The notes under the pieces were generated by a model. The model saw only the letters and a program-made list of their open reading frames with translations, did no database searches and was not told the DNA's origin. A stretch of DNA of 52,386 bases. Origin: Porphyromonas gingivalis ATCC 33277 (GTDB lineage Bacteria > Bacteroidota > Bacteroidia > Bacteroidales > Porphyromonadaceae). Below, in pieces: positions 25,412 through 35,588 of this stretch (positions are counted from its first letter, which is position 1; the number at the start of each line of letters is the position of its first letter). A program made the position numbers and the translations under genes. The DNA lies in contig NC_010729.1 of NCBI RefSeq assembly GCF_000010505.1, positions 2,302,501 to 2,354,886 of the forward strand. Direction: 5' to 3'.

Positions 25412-26356
25412 ATGAACCAACAACCAATCAAAATCGCCGTATTCGGACTCGGTGGAGTAGGTGGCTACTACGGAGCCATGCTTGCTCTCCGCGCAGCTGC
25501 GACGGACGGCCTCCTCGAAGTTTCTTGGATAGCGCGCGGAGCACATTTGGAAGCCATCCGCGCGGCAGGAGGTCTACGAGTGGTCACTCCCTCACGAGAT
25601 TTCCTTGCTCGTCCTACCTGTGTCACGGATAATCCTGCCGAAGTCGGCACAGTCGATTATATCCTCTTTTGTACCAAGGACTATGACATGGAGAGGGGAG
25701 TAGCAGAAATTCGTCCGATGATCGGGCAGAACACGAAGATCCTGCCCTTGCTCAACGGTGCAGACATAGCGGAACGCATGCGTACCTATCTGCCCGATAC
25801 GGTCGTATGGAAAGGATGTGTCTATATTTCTGCTCGCAAGAGTGCCCCCGGCTTAATCACGCTGGAGGCTGATCGCGAACTTTTCTATTTCGGTTCGGGA
25901 CTTCCCGAGCAGACGGATGATGAGGTGCGCCTTGCCGAACTGCTTACTGCTGCGGGTATTCGTGCATATAATCCGACCGATATCGATTGGTACATTATGA
26001 AGAAATTCATGATGATCTCCGTAACGGCTACCGCTACGGCCTACTTCGACAAACCCATCGGCTCGATTTTAACCGAACACGAACCCGAGCTGCTGTCTTT
26101 ATTGGAAGAGGTCGCCGAGCTTTTCCGCGCCAAATACGGGCAAGTCCCCGATGATGTAGTCCAACAGCTACTGGACAAACAGCGAAAGATGCCTCCCGAA
26201 AGTACTTCTTCTATGCACAGCGATTTCTTGCGGGGCGGATCCACGGAAGTGGAGACGCTGACCGGCTATGTCGTGCGTGAGGCCGAGGCTCTTCGTGTGG
26301 ATCTGCCGATGTATAAGCGGATGTACAGGGAGTTGGTAAGCCGGACCGCAAACTGA
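25412..26356 (+). CDS. Ketopantoate reductase family protein (PanE/ApbA)
   Basis: NADPH-dependent reduction of 2-dehydropantoate to pantoate in CoA synthesis, by family; 314 residues. The N-terminus has the Rossmann motif FGLGGVGGYYG (residues 11-21), the catalytic Lys in FCTKDYD and the conserved NGAD. The C-terminal domain has SSMHSDFLRG, close to the family block SSMxQDxxxG. The start at 25412 follows an AAGAAGC-type ribosome site; the frame upstream lies within the macroglobulin gene. PanE paralogues often have other 2-keto acid substrates, so I leave the gene name open. A bidirectional terminator follows. Confidence 0.88.
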   Translation: MNQQPIKIAVFGLGGVGGYYGAMLALRAAATDGLLEVSWIARGAHLEAIRAAGGLRVVTPSRDFLARPTCVTDNPAEVGTVDYILFCTKDYDMERGVAEIRPMIGQNTKILPLLNGADIAERMRTYLPDTVVWKGCVYISARKSAPGLITLEADRELFYFGSGLPEQTDDEVRLAELLTAAGIRAYNPTDIDWYIMKKFMMISVTATATAYFDKPIGSILTEHEPELLSLLEEVAELFRAKYGQVPDDVVQQLLDKQRKMPPESTSSMHSDFLRGGSTEVETLTGYVVREAEALRVDLPMYKRMYRELVSRTAN

Positions 26357-26381
26357 TCCGGAGAAACAGCGATAGATAAAG

Positions 26382-26458
26382 CGAGAGGGGAGACAAACCC
26401 GAAGCAAAGCAGGCTGTTGCAGCCATTATGCTTCTCGGGTTTATCTTCCCTCTCGTTT
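26382..26458. terminator. Bidirectional terminator between panE-like and ABC-F genes
   Basis: A long imperfect stem: CGAGAGGGGAGACAAACCCG near 26382 pairs with the complement ending CCCTCTCG near 26458. It separates two convergent genes. Confidence 0.7.
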
Positions 26459-26490
26459 GCTTATACGTCTCGTTGCGGCCGAAAAGACGC

Positions 26491-28176
<1,686 letters not shown>

Positions 28177-28193
28177 TTATATTTTTCGAGTGA

Positions 28194-28201
28194 CAAAATT
28201 A
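28194..28201 (-). promoter_or_regulatory. Possible -7 box upstream of the YbiT-like gene
   Basis: TAATTTTG on the minus strand matches TAnnTTTG; no TTG at the right distance is seen, so this is weak. The rest of the 270-base gap to the SDR gene shows only a short AGCGAT/ATCGCT inverted pair near 28301. Confidence 0.3.
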
Positions 28202-28380
28202 CTGAAAATAAAGAGACTAACCCCCGTCTCCGAAAGTACGGCTGTAAAGAATAACGAGCGCACGGAGGTTTAGGGGCGACGTTCTATTAAAAAACAGAAA
28301 GCGATGTGACGAGATCGCTACTGAGCAAGCAATCTTGGCACACCGCTTTCGCTGATAATCTCGGGGAGATGGTGCAGATG

Positions 28381-29400
28381 TCAGAAGTAGTACTTCTTTT
28401 TGGCTCTGTCGTTCTCTTTAATCGCCCGAAGCGGAGCACTTTTCCCCTCCAGACTCTTGCGCTGTACACCGACGAATATCTTATTGGCCAACTTTTTCAG
28501 AATGGGCTGTTGGGCTGCCAACTCCTTGAAGTAGTCTTCTATCGTATGGCGACGGAAGTGCAGGATGGCTTCCAATGCATCCCCATCGGCAAAGTATCCT
28601 CCAAAGCGATTGCGTGTGGCAAACGCCCTGTCCGGAAACTCCGGGTAGCCGAGACCGAGCAACTTGAACAGGCGGCGGATATAGTCGGAGTAAACGATGC
28701 GACAAGCCTCGCCCCCTCCAACATTGTATGTCCGCCCCCAAAGAGAAGCTTTGTGATCGTATGCCTTCACGCAGGCAGAGGCAAGATCACGGATATGGAC
28801 GGTCTCGAAGCGTGTGGCCAATGGCATACAGAATACAGAGCTGTTCAGCAAGGACGAATCGTGCCCGAGGATAATACCCGGGCGGTAGATCGTCCATTCG
28901 AGGCTGGATTCCTGTACCAGCTTTTCGGCCTGCAACTTGGTCAGAGCATCGTAGTCGCCCATGGAGGGGCAGGTCATATTGTCCGCACTGATCATAGGAG
29001 CTTTCAGTCTGTCGCCATATACCCCTACCGTGGAAATGTAGAGCAGGTAGGCGCCCGGGGAGAAGCGTTCCAGATTCTCGATGATGTAGCGCGTACCCAT
29101 CGTGTTGACGTCCTCTGCCAGTCGAAGACGCTTATCCGCATTAGCTTTCTCAAGGCTCTGGCAATGAATCACAAAATCCTGTCCCTTACAGGCCTCGACG
29201 GTATTATCCTGTATGGAACAGTCCCCGTAGAAAATATGAATCTCCTTCTTATACTTTTCGAAGAAAGCCATCGTATGCCCACGCTTGATATCCAAAACGG
29301 AAATCTCGAAGACTTTGCGCATCGTAAGGAGTTGAGCCAAAATCTCTCTTCCCAGCGTGCTGCCGGCTCCTGTCAGAAGAACTTTTATCTTGTTAGCCAT
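28381..29400 (-). CDS. Atypical extended SDR / NAD(P)-dependent epimerase-like protein
   Basis: A 339-residue Rossmann protein of the NAD-dependent epimerase/dehydratase superfamily. The cofactor loop reads TGAGSTLG, missing the central Gly of TGxxGxxG. The STVGVYGD strand corresponds to the usual S(S/T)xxVYG block. The catalytic pair is irregular: the sequence is GDYDALTKLQAEK, so Tyr lies five residues before Lys instead of four and Asp occupies the Tyr position. RPGIILGH and NVGGGEA are conserved family blocks. The C-terminal 40 residues are basic (KSLEGKSAPLRAIKENDRAKK). Substrate unknown; reduced or altered chemistry is possible. It has its own good promoter (29445-29475) and no obvious operon partner. 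Confidence 0.8.
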   Translation of the reverse strand: MANKIKVLLTGAGSTLGREILAQLLTMRKVFEISVLDIKRGHTMAFFEKYKKEIHIFYGDCSIQDNTVEACKGQDFVIHCQSLEKANADKRLRLAEDVNTMGTRYIIENLERFSPGAYLLYISTVGVYGDRLKAPMISADNMTCPSMGDYDALTKLQAEKLVQESSLEWTIYRPGIILGHDSSLLNSSVFCMPLATRFETVHIRDLASACVKAYDHKASLWGRTYNVGGGEACRIVYSDYIRRLFKLLGLGYPEFPDRAFATRNRFGGYFADGDALEAILHFRRHTIEDYFKELAAQQPILKKLANKIFVGVQRKSLEGKSAPLRAIKENDRAKKKYYF

Positions 29401-29444
29401 AACTATTTTTTTCGTCTGTAAGGGATTATTATTTATTGTGCCCT

Positions 29445-29475
29445 CAAATATAAGGAATTAGGCATTAGTTGCCAA
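29445..29475 (-). promoter_or_regulatory. Promoter of the atypical SDR gene
   Basis: On the minus strand, TTG (29473-29475), 20 bases, then TATATTTG (29445-29452): the best consensus promoter spacing in the window. The predicted leader is about 40 bases. Confidence 0.6.
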
Positions 29476-29570
29476 GCAGGAACAGCCGAACAGAGGCAAA
29501 AGCACTCCTTACAGGATTGCCGTACGCAGTCCTTTTCGAGATTGTACTTGCAAGTGTGGGCACAATCCCC

Positions 29571-29645
29571 TTAGCGTTTACCGCCGAAGAAGTCTGCTAT
29601 AGCCAGCAGCAGTATGGCACCCAATTGCCAAACAGATAGCTGACC
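29571..29645 (-). pseudogene. 3' remnant of a second GlsB/YeaQ-type gene
   Basis: Just past the stop of the intact GlsB/YeaQ-like gene, another minus-strand frame reads QLSVWQLGAILLLAIADFFG then GKR and a stop at 29571-29573. This aligns with the end of the intact protein (TLGAIVLLLLADLLSKKR and stop). No start or N-terminal part is present. It looks like the tail of a tandem duplicate whose front was deleted. Confidence 0.6.
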
Positions 29646-29649
29646 AATC

Positions 29650-29904
29650 TCAACGCTTTTTGCTTAGGAGGTCAGCCAGCAGCAGTAGAACGATGGCCCC
29701 CAGCGTAGACGTAGCAAGCCTCGCCAAGAAAGATCCACCATTATATATGCCTATCAAATTCAGCAGGTATCCGCCCAAGACTCCACCCACCAAACCGATG
29801 AGAATATTGAGCAACAAGCCCAATGACTTCCCTCGCCGCAATTTGCCGGCTATATAACCGGCCAAAGCACCGATTACAATCGAACCCAATACCGATCCAA
29901 CCAT
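29650..29904 (-). CDS. GlsB/YeaQ/YmgE family small membrane protein
   Basis: Inner-membrane protein of 84 residues with three hydrophobic segments (about 3-20, 28-52, 58-80) rich in Gly, the pattern of the transglycosylase-associated/GlsB-YeaQ-YmgE stress family. GALAGYIAGKLRRGKSLGLL is the conserved cytoplasmic loop region. It ends in LLSKKR. The gene starts 23 bases after the uvrA stop, so it could be read through from uvrA. The biochemical role of the family is not established; members respond to general stress in other bacteria. A partial duplicate of its 3' end lies directly downstream. Confidence 0.85.
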   Translation of the reverse strand: MVGSVLGSIVIGALAGYIAGKLRRGKSLGLLLNILIGLVGGVLGGYLLNLIGIYNGGSFLARLATSTLGAIVLLLLADLLSKKR

Positions 29905-29927
29905 ACTATACTATTATAATTATATGT

Positions 29928-32789
29928 TCAACCTCTTTGTTCGTTTCCCAATATCTCTTTCAACCACTTTCCCGTATAGGAGGTATCGCATCGCATCACC
30001 TCTTCGGGCGTACCTGTTGCGACCAAATAACCACCGGCACCTCCACCCTCAGGGCCTAAGTCGATGATACAGTCGGCACTCTTGATCATCTCCATATTGT
30101 GCTCTACCACCACTACCGAATGCCCTTTGTCGATAAGAGCACTCAGTGCGTGCAGCAAGGTACGAATATCATGGATATGTAAGCCCGTAGTCGGTTCGTC
30201 GAAGATAAAAAGCGTGGGTGCGGGTTTGGCTTGTCCCAGATATGCAGCCAGCTTGACGCGTTGGTTTTCGCCACCGGAGAGTGTACTGCTACTCTGTCCC
30301 AGTTTGAGATACCCGAGTCCGACCTCTCGAAGACATTCGAGCTTCTCCACGATCTTGTCCGTGTAGCCGGCTTTCGGATGATCGGTGAAAAATTCAACGG
30401 CCTGATTGACCGTCATCTCCAGCAAGTCGTAAATATTCGCGCCGCAGTACTCCACATCGAGAATCTCCTTGCGGAAACGTTTGCCATGACACTCTTCACA
30501 CTCCAATACTATATCGGCCATGAACTGCATCTCCACCACGATACTGCCCTCTCCTTTGCAGACCTCGCAGCGGCCTCCTTCCTTATTGAAACTGAAGAAA
30601 TAGGGCTGGTATCCCATCTGTTTGGACAGTGGCAATGCACTGTAGAGCTTGCGAATATCATCGTAAGCACCTATGTACGTGACCGGGTTGGAGCGGGTGC
30701 TGCGACCGAAATTGTTCTGATCCACGTACTGAATGTCTCGGACAGACTTGATGTCCCCGACAATGCCCTCGCAGGCTAACCCTTGTGTGCTACCTCCTTC
30801 GAGAATCCTTTTTACTCCTTCGTAGAAAAGATCGCGCACCAAGGTACTCTTTCCCGATCCGCTCACACCGGTCACCACCGTGAGCACGTGCAGCGGGAAT
30901 CGGACATTCACCCCTTTCAGATTGTGCTTCGAGGCTTCCCGAACTTCGATATATGAGTTCCATGGACGACGCAGGCGTGGCAGTTCGATCTTCTCTCGTC
31001 CCGTCAGATAAGCCGCCGTATAGCCCGGAGTATCCTTGTCTATGCGGTCATACTCGCCGGCATAGACCACTTCGCCGCCTTGGCGGCCGGCCTTCGGCCC
31101 TATGTCGATGATATAATCAGCTGACCGGATTGTCTCCTCGTCATGCTCGACGACTACAACGGTATTGCCCAGATCGCGCAGTCGCTTCAGAACACCGATA
31201 AGCCGATGCGTATCTCGCTGATGCAGACCGATACTCGGCTCGTCCAGCACGTAGAGCGAACCCACCAAGCTGCTGCCGAGCTGCGTAGCCAGACTGATGC
31301 GCTGGCTCTCTCCACCCGAGAGCGTATTGGACAGGCGGTCAAGTGTCAGATACCCCAACCCCACTTCGAGCAGGAAGCTTAGCCGCTTGCCTATCTCCTC
31401 CAGCAGCCGTCTGCTTATATGTAGATCGTCTTCCGATAGCTGTAGCCCCTCGAAAAATGCCGACGTCTCCTCTACAGTCAGAGCCGTCAGCTCCGATATA
31501 TTCCGTCCGCCTATTCTCACGCACAGAGCATCCGGCTTGAGTCGCATCCCACGACAATCGGGGCAGGTAGCTTTGCCACGAAAATGCGTCAGCCGGACAC
31601 GGTTCTGAATCTTGTGCATATCCCTCTGCAGCATAGAGAAATAGTCATCGATACCGATACTCGGGTAATCCGGTTCTCCCGTGGGTACACCACGCCACAG
31701 CATATCGCGTTCGGTATCGGATAGCTCTTTGTAGGGCTTGTGTACGGGAAAACCCAGTGGCACACTCTTTTGGATGAAATAGTCCTTCCACATCTGCGAC
31801 TTGGCCCCTATCCAGCAAGCTACACATTCTTCATAGACAGAGAGGGACTTGTTCGGTACCACCAGATCCTCATCGATCCCCATTACCTTCCCGAAACCTT
31901 CGCAAGTAGGGCATGCCCCGATAGGATTGTTGAAGCTGAACATCTCCGGACTCGGCTCCTGAAAGGTACGCCCATCGGCTTCGAACACATTGCTGAACAT
32001 CCGTTCCTCCACCGTTCCTTCCGGGCTTTCGATGCGCAGCAGGCACGCCCCGTTTCCTTCGAAAAAAGCTGTCTCGGCCGAATCCGCAAGACGCGACTCA
32101 TAGTCCGCCTTGTCCTCTGCAATCACCAGCCGATCGATAAGCAGGAAGCAGGAGGCCGTATCGGAGAAATCAGTTTCGGCGGATAAAATGTCCTCGATCC
32201 GCTTCATCTCCCCGGCAACGAAAATGCGCGTATAGCCCTGCTGCTGTTGGATCTGCAAGTGCTCACGCAGACTACGTCCTTGAGGGGCTTGCAGCCCTAC
32301 CAGAAGATACAGTTTGGAGCCGATGGGTCGATCGGCAACGTAAGCGACCAGATCGGCCACCGTATGCTTTTTCACCTCCTCTCCGCTTCTCGGAGAGATG
32401 GTCCTGCCTACGCGAGCAAAGAGCAGGCGCAGGTATTCGTATATCTCGGTCGATGTGGCTACGGTACTCCTCGGATTGCGGCTTACCACGCGTTGCTCGA
32501 TGGCAATGGCAGGAGGCACACCGGCGATCAAGTCGCACTCCGGCTTGCGCATCCTTCCCAGAAACTGACGCGCATAGGCAGACAGGCTTTCCACGTAACG
32601 TCTCTGGCCTTCCGCATAGAGCGTATCGAAAGCCAAAGAACTCTTGCCCGAACCGGACAGTCCGGTCACCACGACCAGCTTGCCCCGCGGTATAGTCAGC
32701 GATATATTCTTCAGATTATTGACGCGTGCCCCTTTGATGATGATGATGGCTTCGCCACTTGTGGGATGCTCGCTTTCCTGCTGCTTCAT
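29928..32789 (-). CDS. uvrA: Excinuclease ABC subunit UvrA
   Basis: DNA damage recognition ATPase of nucleotide excision repair; works as a dimer and loads UvrB. 953 residues from the ATG at 32789. A TTG eight codons upstream is not needed. Two ABC modules: [20 protein letters not shown] near residue 45 and [15 protein letters not shown] in the C-terminal half, with signatures [12 protein letters not shown] and [12 protein letters not shown]. The zinc-binding segments are ACPTCEGFG with a later CVAC, CPDCRG, and CEVCKGEG with [16 protein letters not shown] is the last Walker B. It heads a small unit with the GlsB-like gene. Bacteroidota often carry more than one uvrA, but this one has the full standard architecture. 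Confidence 0.97.
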   Translation of the reverse strand: MKQQESEHPTSGEAIIIIKGARVNNLKNISLTIPRGKLVVVTGLSGSGKSSLAFDTLYAEGQRRYVESLSAYARQFLGRMRKPECDLIAGVPPAIAIEQRVVSRNPRSTVATSTEIYEYLRLLFARVGRTISPRSGEEVKKHTVADLVAYVADRPIGSKLYLLVGLQAPQGRSLREHLQIQQQQGYTRIFVAGEMKRIEDILSAETDFSDTASCFLLIDRLVIAEDKADYESRLADSAETAFFEGNGACLLRIESPEGTVEERMFSNVFEADGRTFQEPSPEMFSFNNPIGACPTCEGFGKVMGIDEDLVVPNKSLSVYEECVACWIGAKSQMWKDYFIQKSVPLGFPVHKPYKELSDTERDMLWRGVPTGEPDYPSIGIDDYFSMLQRDMHKIQNRVRLTHFRGKATCPDCRGMRLKPDALCVRIGGRNISELTALTVEETSAFFEGLQLSEDDLHISRRLLEEIGKRLSFLLEVGLGYLTLDRLSNTLSGGESQRISLATQLGSSLVGSLYVLDEPSIGLHQRDTHRLIGVLKRLRDLGNTVVVVEHDEETIRSADYIIDIGPKAGRQGGEVVYAGEYDRIDKDTPGYTAAYLTGREKIELPRLRRPWNSYIEVREASKHNLKGVNVRFPLHVLTVVTGVSGSGKSTLVRDLFYEGVKRILEGGSTQGLACEGIVGDIKSVRDIQYVDQNNFGRSTRSNPVTYIGAYDDIRKLYSALPLSKQMGYQPYFFSFNKEGGRCEVCKGEGSIVVEMQFMADIVLECEECHGKRFRKEILDVEYCGANIYDLLEMTVNQAVEFFTDHPKAGYTDKIVEKLECLREVGLGYLKLGQSSSTLSGGENQRVKLAAYLGQAKPAPTLFIFDEPTTGLHIHDIRTLLHALSALIDKGHSVVVVEHNMEMIKSADCIIDLGPEGGGAGGYLVATGTPEEVMRCDTSYTGKWLKEILGNEQRG

Positions 32790-32867
32790 TCTGCCTGTTT
32801 TTTTATTATACAAAGATTAAAGATATCTATTTATACCGTTTCACGCCATTGGGCACCTTCCTTAAAC

Positions 32868-32904
32868 AAAAAAAGAGGATGCCCAATCGAATGAACATCC
32901 TCTT
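32868..32904 (-). terminator. Terminator of the tRNA cluster
   Basis: On the minus strand, AAGAGGATG and CATCCTCTT arms with a 14-base loop are followed by a run of seven T. It lies 10 bases after the last tRNA. Confidence 0.85.
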
Positions 32905-32913
32905 CATTAAAAG

Positions 32914-32997
32914 TACGCGAGATGAGATTTGAACTCACACACCGTAACCGGCACTACCCCCTCAAAGTAGCGTGTCTACCAATTCCACCACCCGCGC
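32914..32997 (-). tRNA. tRNA-Leu (anticodon GAG)
   Basis: 84 bases with a long variable arm. The acceptor stem GCGCGGG pairs with CUCGCGU and the discriminator is A. The anticodon stem CUACU/GGUAG closes the loop UUGAGGG, giving GAG. The T-loop GUUCAAAUC is present. CCA is not encoded. Confidence 0.93.
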
Positions 32998-33031
32998 AAA
33001 AAAAATTGTTTGTCTTTTCCTCGATAGTCGG

Positions 33032-33114
33032 TGCCCGGGACAGGAATCGAACCTGCACGTCTTTTGAACACTCGCACCTGAAACGAGCGCGTCTACCAAT
33101 TCCGCCACCCGGGC
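33032..33114 (-). tRNA. tRNA-Leu (anticodon CAG)
   Basis: 83 bases, with a long variable arm. The acceptor GCCCGGG/CCCGGGC pairs perfectly and the discriminator is A. The anticodon loop UUCAGGU gives CAG. T-arm CAGGUUCGAUUCCUG is standard. It is co-oriented with its neighbours. Confidence 0.95.
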
Positions 33115-33204
33115 GTCTATGTTATCGACCGATCTTTCTTGGAAAGATACACCCTTTTTCAGGATGAGGAGACCGCCATAGGCCGCATGCCTACTGCCTC
33201 TTGG

Positions 33205-33277
33205 AGCGGAAGACGGGACTCGAACCCGCGACCCTAACCTTGGCAAGGTTATGCTCTACCAACTGAGCTACTTCCGC
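33205..33277 (-). tRNA. tRNA-Gly (anticodon GCC)
   Basis: 73 bases. Acceptor GCGGAAG/CUUCCGC, discriminator U. D-arm AGCUCAGUUGGUAGAGC and T-arm GCGGGUUCGAGUCCCGU are standard; the anticodon loop UUGCCAA gives GCC. It is the first gene of the three-tRNA transcript. Confidence 0.96.
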
Positions 33278-33502
33278 GATTGCGATGCAAAGGTAGTATC
33301 TTTTTTTAGTTGTACAAGCGTTTTCCTCCCTCTTTTTTCGGGGTAAGCGGGCATCAGTATCTGTCGGATTAGTGGGAAAGGGAGATCGAGCAGAGCCGGA
33401 AATCGATCTTCACAACCTTTCCGTGTGTCAACGACTTTTTCAGTACACGTCAAACTGTCCGTTCAGATTGTTTGCGTTCGGAAAATTTCTTTATTCATGT
33501 CT

Positions 33503-33609
33503 CGAAAAACGTGGCGTGGGAAAATTTTGCTTTTGGCGCGAGAAGTAAAATTTTTACGCGCCAGAACGAAAAAAATCTCGCGCCACTTCTTCCGAAAAAC
33601 ACGAGCCGT
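33503..33609 (-). repeat. Dispersed hairpin repeat, copy C (inverted)
   Basis: The 76-base core (33511-33586) matches copies A and D when read on the minus strand, preceded there by CACGAGCC-type sequence in reverse order. A loose piece of the repeat tail in plus orientation (TTTTTCAGTACACGTCA, 33436-33452) lies about 60 bases away, so this locus may hold parts of two copies. Nothing else is evident between the tRNAs and the ferredoxin gene. Confidence 0.75.
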
Positions 33610-33754
33610 AGATGTGCAAGAACTCGCGTAGAAAAAGTTGATGTGGGTACAAAAAGAAGAAGAGGAGAGCCCCGGATATCCGATAAAACTACTCATCGGA
33701 TACCGTCCGAAAACATAAATGTCGGATCTGTATAGGACTTCTCTCAATACGGAA

Positions 33755-33795
33755 CGCCCGTCGGCTACAGGCTTTGGGGCCGAAGCTGACGGGCG
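33755..33795 (-). terminator. Stem-loop after the [2Fe-2S] protein gene
   Basis: CGCCCGTCGGCT (33755-33766) pairs with AGCTGACGGGCG (33784-33795) with one G-T position. It lies 33 bases past the stop at 33828. The T-run is poor. Confidence 0.5.
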
Positions 33796-33827
33796 TAGAT
33801 CAGAAAGGAGAGGGATAAACCTCTACA

Positions 33828-34010
33828 TTAACCGTTGATTTCGTCTAAAATAGCTTGGATTTCATCTTGGCATGAACCACATACAGTCCCTGCGTCTGTA
33901 GCTTCGCCTACTTCATCCACGGTCTTCAATCCTTTTTCTCTAATTGCTTTTTCAATCTCTCCACGTGTAATTTCGTTGCAGTGGCAGATAATTTCATCTT
34001 GTTGTGACAT
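33828..34010 (-). CDS. BFD-like [2Fe-2S]-binding protein
   Basis: A 60-residue protein made only of the BFD-type [2Fe-2S] fold. Cluster ligands are visible as ICHC (Cys9, Cys11) and CGSC (Cys44, Cys47), the C-x-C / C-x2-C pattern of bacterioferritin-associated ferredoxins and of the same domain in nitrite reductase and NifU. By family it could release iron from bacterioferritin or pass electrons. No bacterioferritin lies next to it, so the partner is unknown. It is transcribed alone, with a TAATTTTG box (34062-34069) about 50 bases upstream and a stem-loop downstream. Confidence 0.9.
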   Translation of the reverse strand: MSQQDEIICHCNEITRGEIEKAIREKGLKTVDEVGEATDAGTVCGSCQDEIQAILDEING

Positions 34011-34061
34011 AATTCTTGTGTTGTGATAAATCGTCGTTAGTTACATGCTCTGAAAACGTTT

Positions 34062-34069
34062 CAAAATTA
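34062..34069 (-). promoter_or_regulatory. -7 box of the [2Fe-2S] protein gene
   Basis: TAATTTTG on the minus strand matches TAnnTTTG. The -33 element is not clear in this AT-rich stretch. Confidence 0.4.
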
Positions 34070-34201
34070 CAAAAACAATCAAGTTTTTCATCTATGCTCT
34101 AATAGACAGCGTCTATAAAAACGTATTTGCAATGCGATGCAATTCGCTATGACAAAGCGATAAAATCAAGCGGGAGGCCTCTTGTGAGACAGTAAGCCGC
34201 C

Positions 34202-35554
34202 TTACATATTCCCTATTGACGGACCGGTAGTAAATGACGAAGTGTTTGGCCTCGGACTTCTTCCCGAAACCGATGTACCCTTACCCTTGCAGCAGCTCAG
34301 CAAGCGATAGCCCCAGCGACAAAAGAAGCATTTGCGTCGCTCGCAGTATTCGCGATAGAGCTGAATGAGGGCTTGGCTTTCGGCAGCATCCGCAGGTCGG
34401 CAGATCCGGGAGAAAGCACGAACCGGCTTGTTGTTTTCGGGTTTGATGCCACGCAGGAAGTCTATTGTCCGCTCGCGGTAGTCCTCCATGCTCTGCCCCC
34501 TCAACCAAGCATAGCGAAGTGGGGCTGCTACATTGATCAGCAGGGCATCCGACGAAATAGCGGCAAGCGTACTGCGGGAAGGAACAGGGGTGGGCTTCCC
34601 AAAGCGATAGTGCGAAGCCCAGTAAGATGATGCCTCCACGCTGAGCTTCTGTGCCAGTTCTTTAGCGGACACAGTCTCCACAAAAGAAGAAAACAGGAAC
34701 TCGCAGCGATGCAGAATGGCGGCCAACTGTCCCAATCGACGATGTACGAAAGAGGCAGGACGGGCGCGATGCAGACGAAAGAGAGAGGAATCAAGAGGCT
34801 GCAGGTCGAACTTATGTCTCAAAAAAGCGTATTCCGAAGCCAACTTCTCGGCATATTCATCCTCAGGGTCGGCCAATAAACCGGCCTGCCCGAGCAGGAG
34901 GGCTTCCACTTGCAGGAGATTGCTCCGATGCTTGGCGATGACGGCAAAGGGCAGGCTGCGAGCAAGCCGCTCGAGGGCATCGTTGTTCAGCCCGAATCCG
35001 AAATGACGAGCTAACAGGATATAGGCCGTTGCATTCCAATCCATGGACGTAGACAGATAGAGCCGATCCACTTCGGCAGCCTTACGCTCCAATCGTTCTA
35101 CGACGAGCGTGTCCAGCCAGTCGTGGACTTCGAGACTATCAAGTTCATGGAGCCTGTCCTTACAACCCGGCAAAAGGGATGTCCGGAGCATAAAGTCGGC
35201 GTTTGCCCTAAGCCGTTCGTCTACATGCATAACGCAAACGGGGACAGGTTCACCGCTGATTCGGTGCCGTATCGGGAGGTCATCCGTCTCTACCACATGG
35301 AGTATTACATTGTCATAAGCCGGATCGAGATGATGCCCGTGACGGACCCAATCCGAAGCCCTGCAATGAATCTCTACGTTGCCGGCCCAGAGGAGATCGC
35401 CCACTTTCACTTTGGCGTTGAAGAAATCGGGGCCACTATCCCGATTGAGCATCCCCGGATCAATGACCTCAGGCTCCAAAAAGAAAGCATCCGCCCCATA
35501 GCTTAACGAGCTATAGAGGCGGTGCTGCCATACGTATTGTAAGAAATGCTCCAC
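34202..35554 (-). CDS. DUF2851 family protein
   Basis: A 450-residue cytoplasmic protein of family DUF2851, which I know only from Bacteroidota and which has no assigned function. The start is GTG at 35554 (reading VEHFLQYVWQH), 34 bases after manC, so the two are likely one transcript. The N-terminal block NRDSGPDFFNAKVKVGDLLWAGNVEIH is the most conserved part and includes several acidic and His residues (DWVRHGHHLDPAYDNVILHVV), the look of a metal-dependent nuclease fold, but I cannot confirm this. The C-terminus has a Cys-rich stretch CERRKCFFCRWGYRLLSCC, then a Ser/Thr-rich tail. Confidence 0.82.
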   Translation of the reverse strand: MEHFLQYVWQHRLYSSLSYGADAFFLEPEVIDPGMLNRDSGPDFFNAKVKVGDLLWAGNVEIHCRASDWVRHGHHLDPAYDNVILHVVETDDLPIRHRISGEPVPVCVMHVDERLRANADFMLRTSLLPGCKDRLHELDSLEVHDWLDTLVVERLERKAAEVDRLYLSTSMDWNATAYILLARHFGFGLNNDALERLARSLPFAVIAKHRSNLLQVEALLLGQAGLLADPEDEYAEKLASEYAFLRHKFDLQPLDSSLFRLHRARPASFVHRRLGQLAAILHRCEFLFSSFVETVSAKELAQKLSVEASSYWASHYRFGKPTPVPSRSTLAAISSDALLINVAAPLRYAWLRGQSMEDYRERTIDFLRGIKPENNKPVRAFSRICRPADAAESQALIQLYREYCERRKCFFCRWGYRLLSCCKGKGTSVSGRSPRPNTSSFTTGPSIGNM

Positions 35555-35588
35555 AGTCTTGTCGAAGCTCCTTCTTTGCCTTTGTCAA

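Noticed and set aside
32790-32813. TTG start of UvrA
   Set aside because: The ATG at 32789 gives the usual UvrA N-terminus; the eight extra residues are not family-like.
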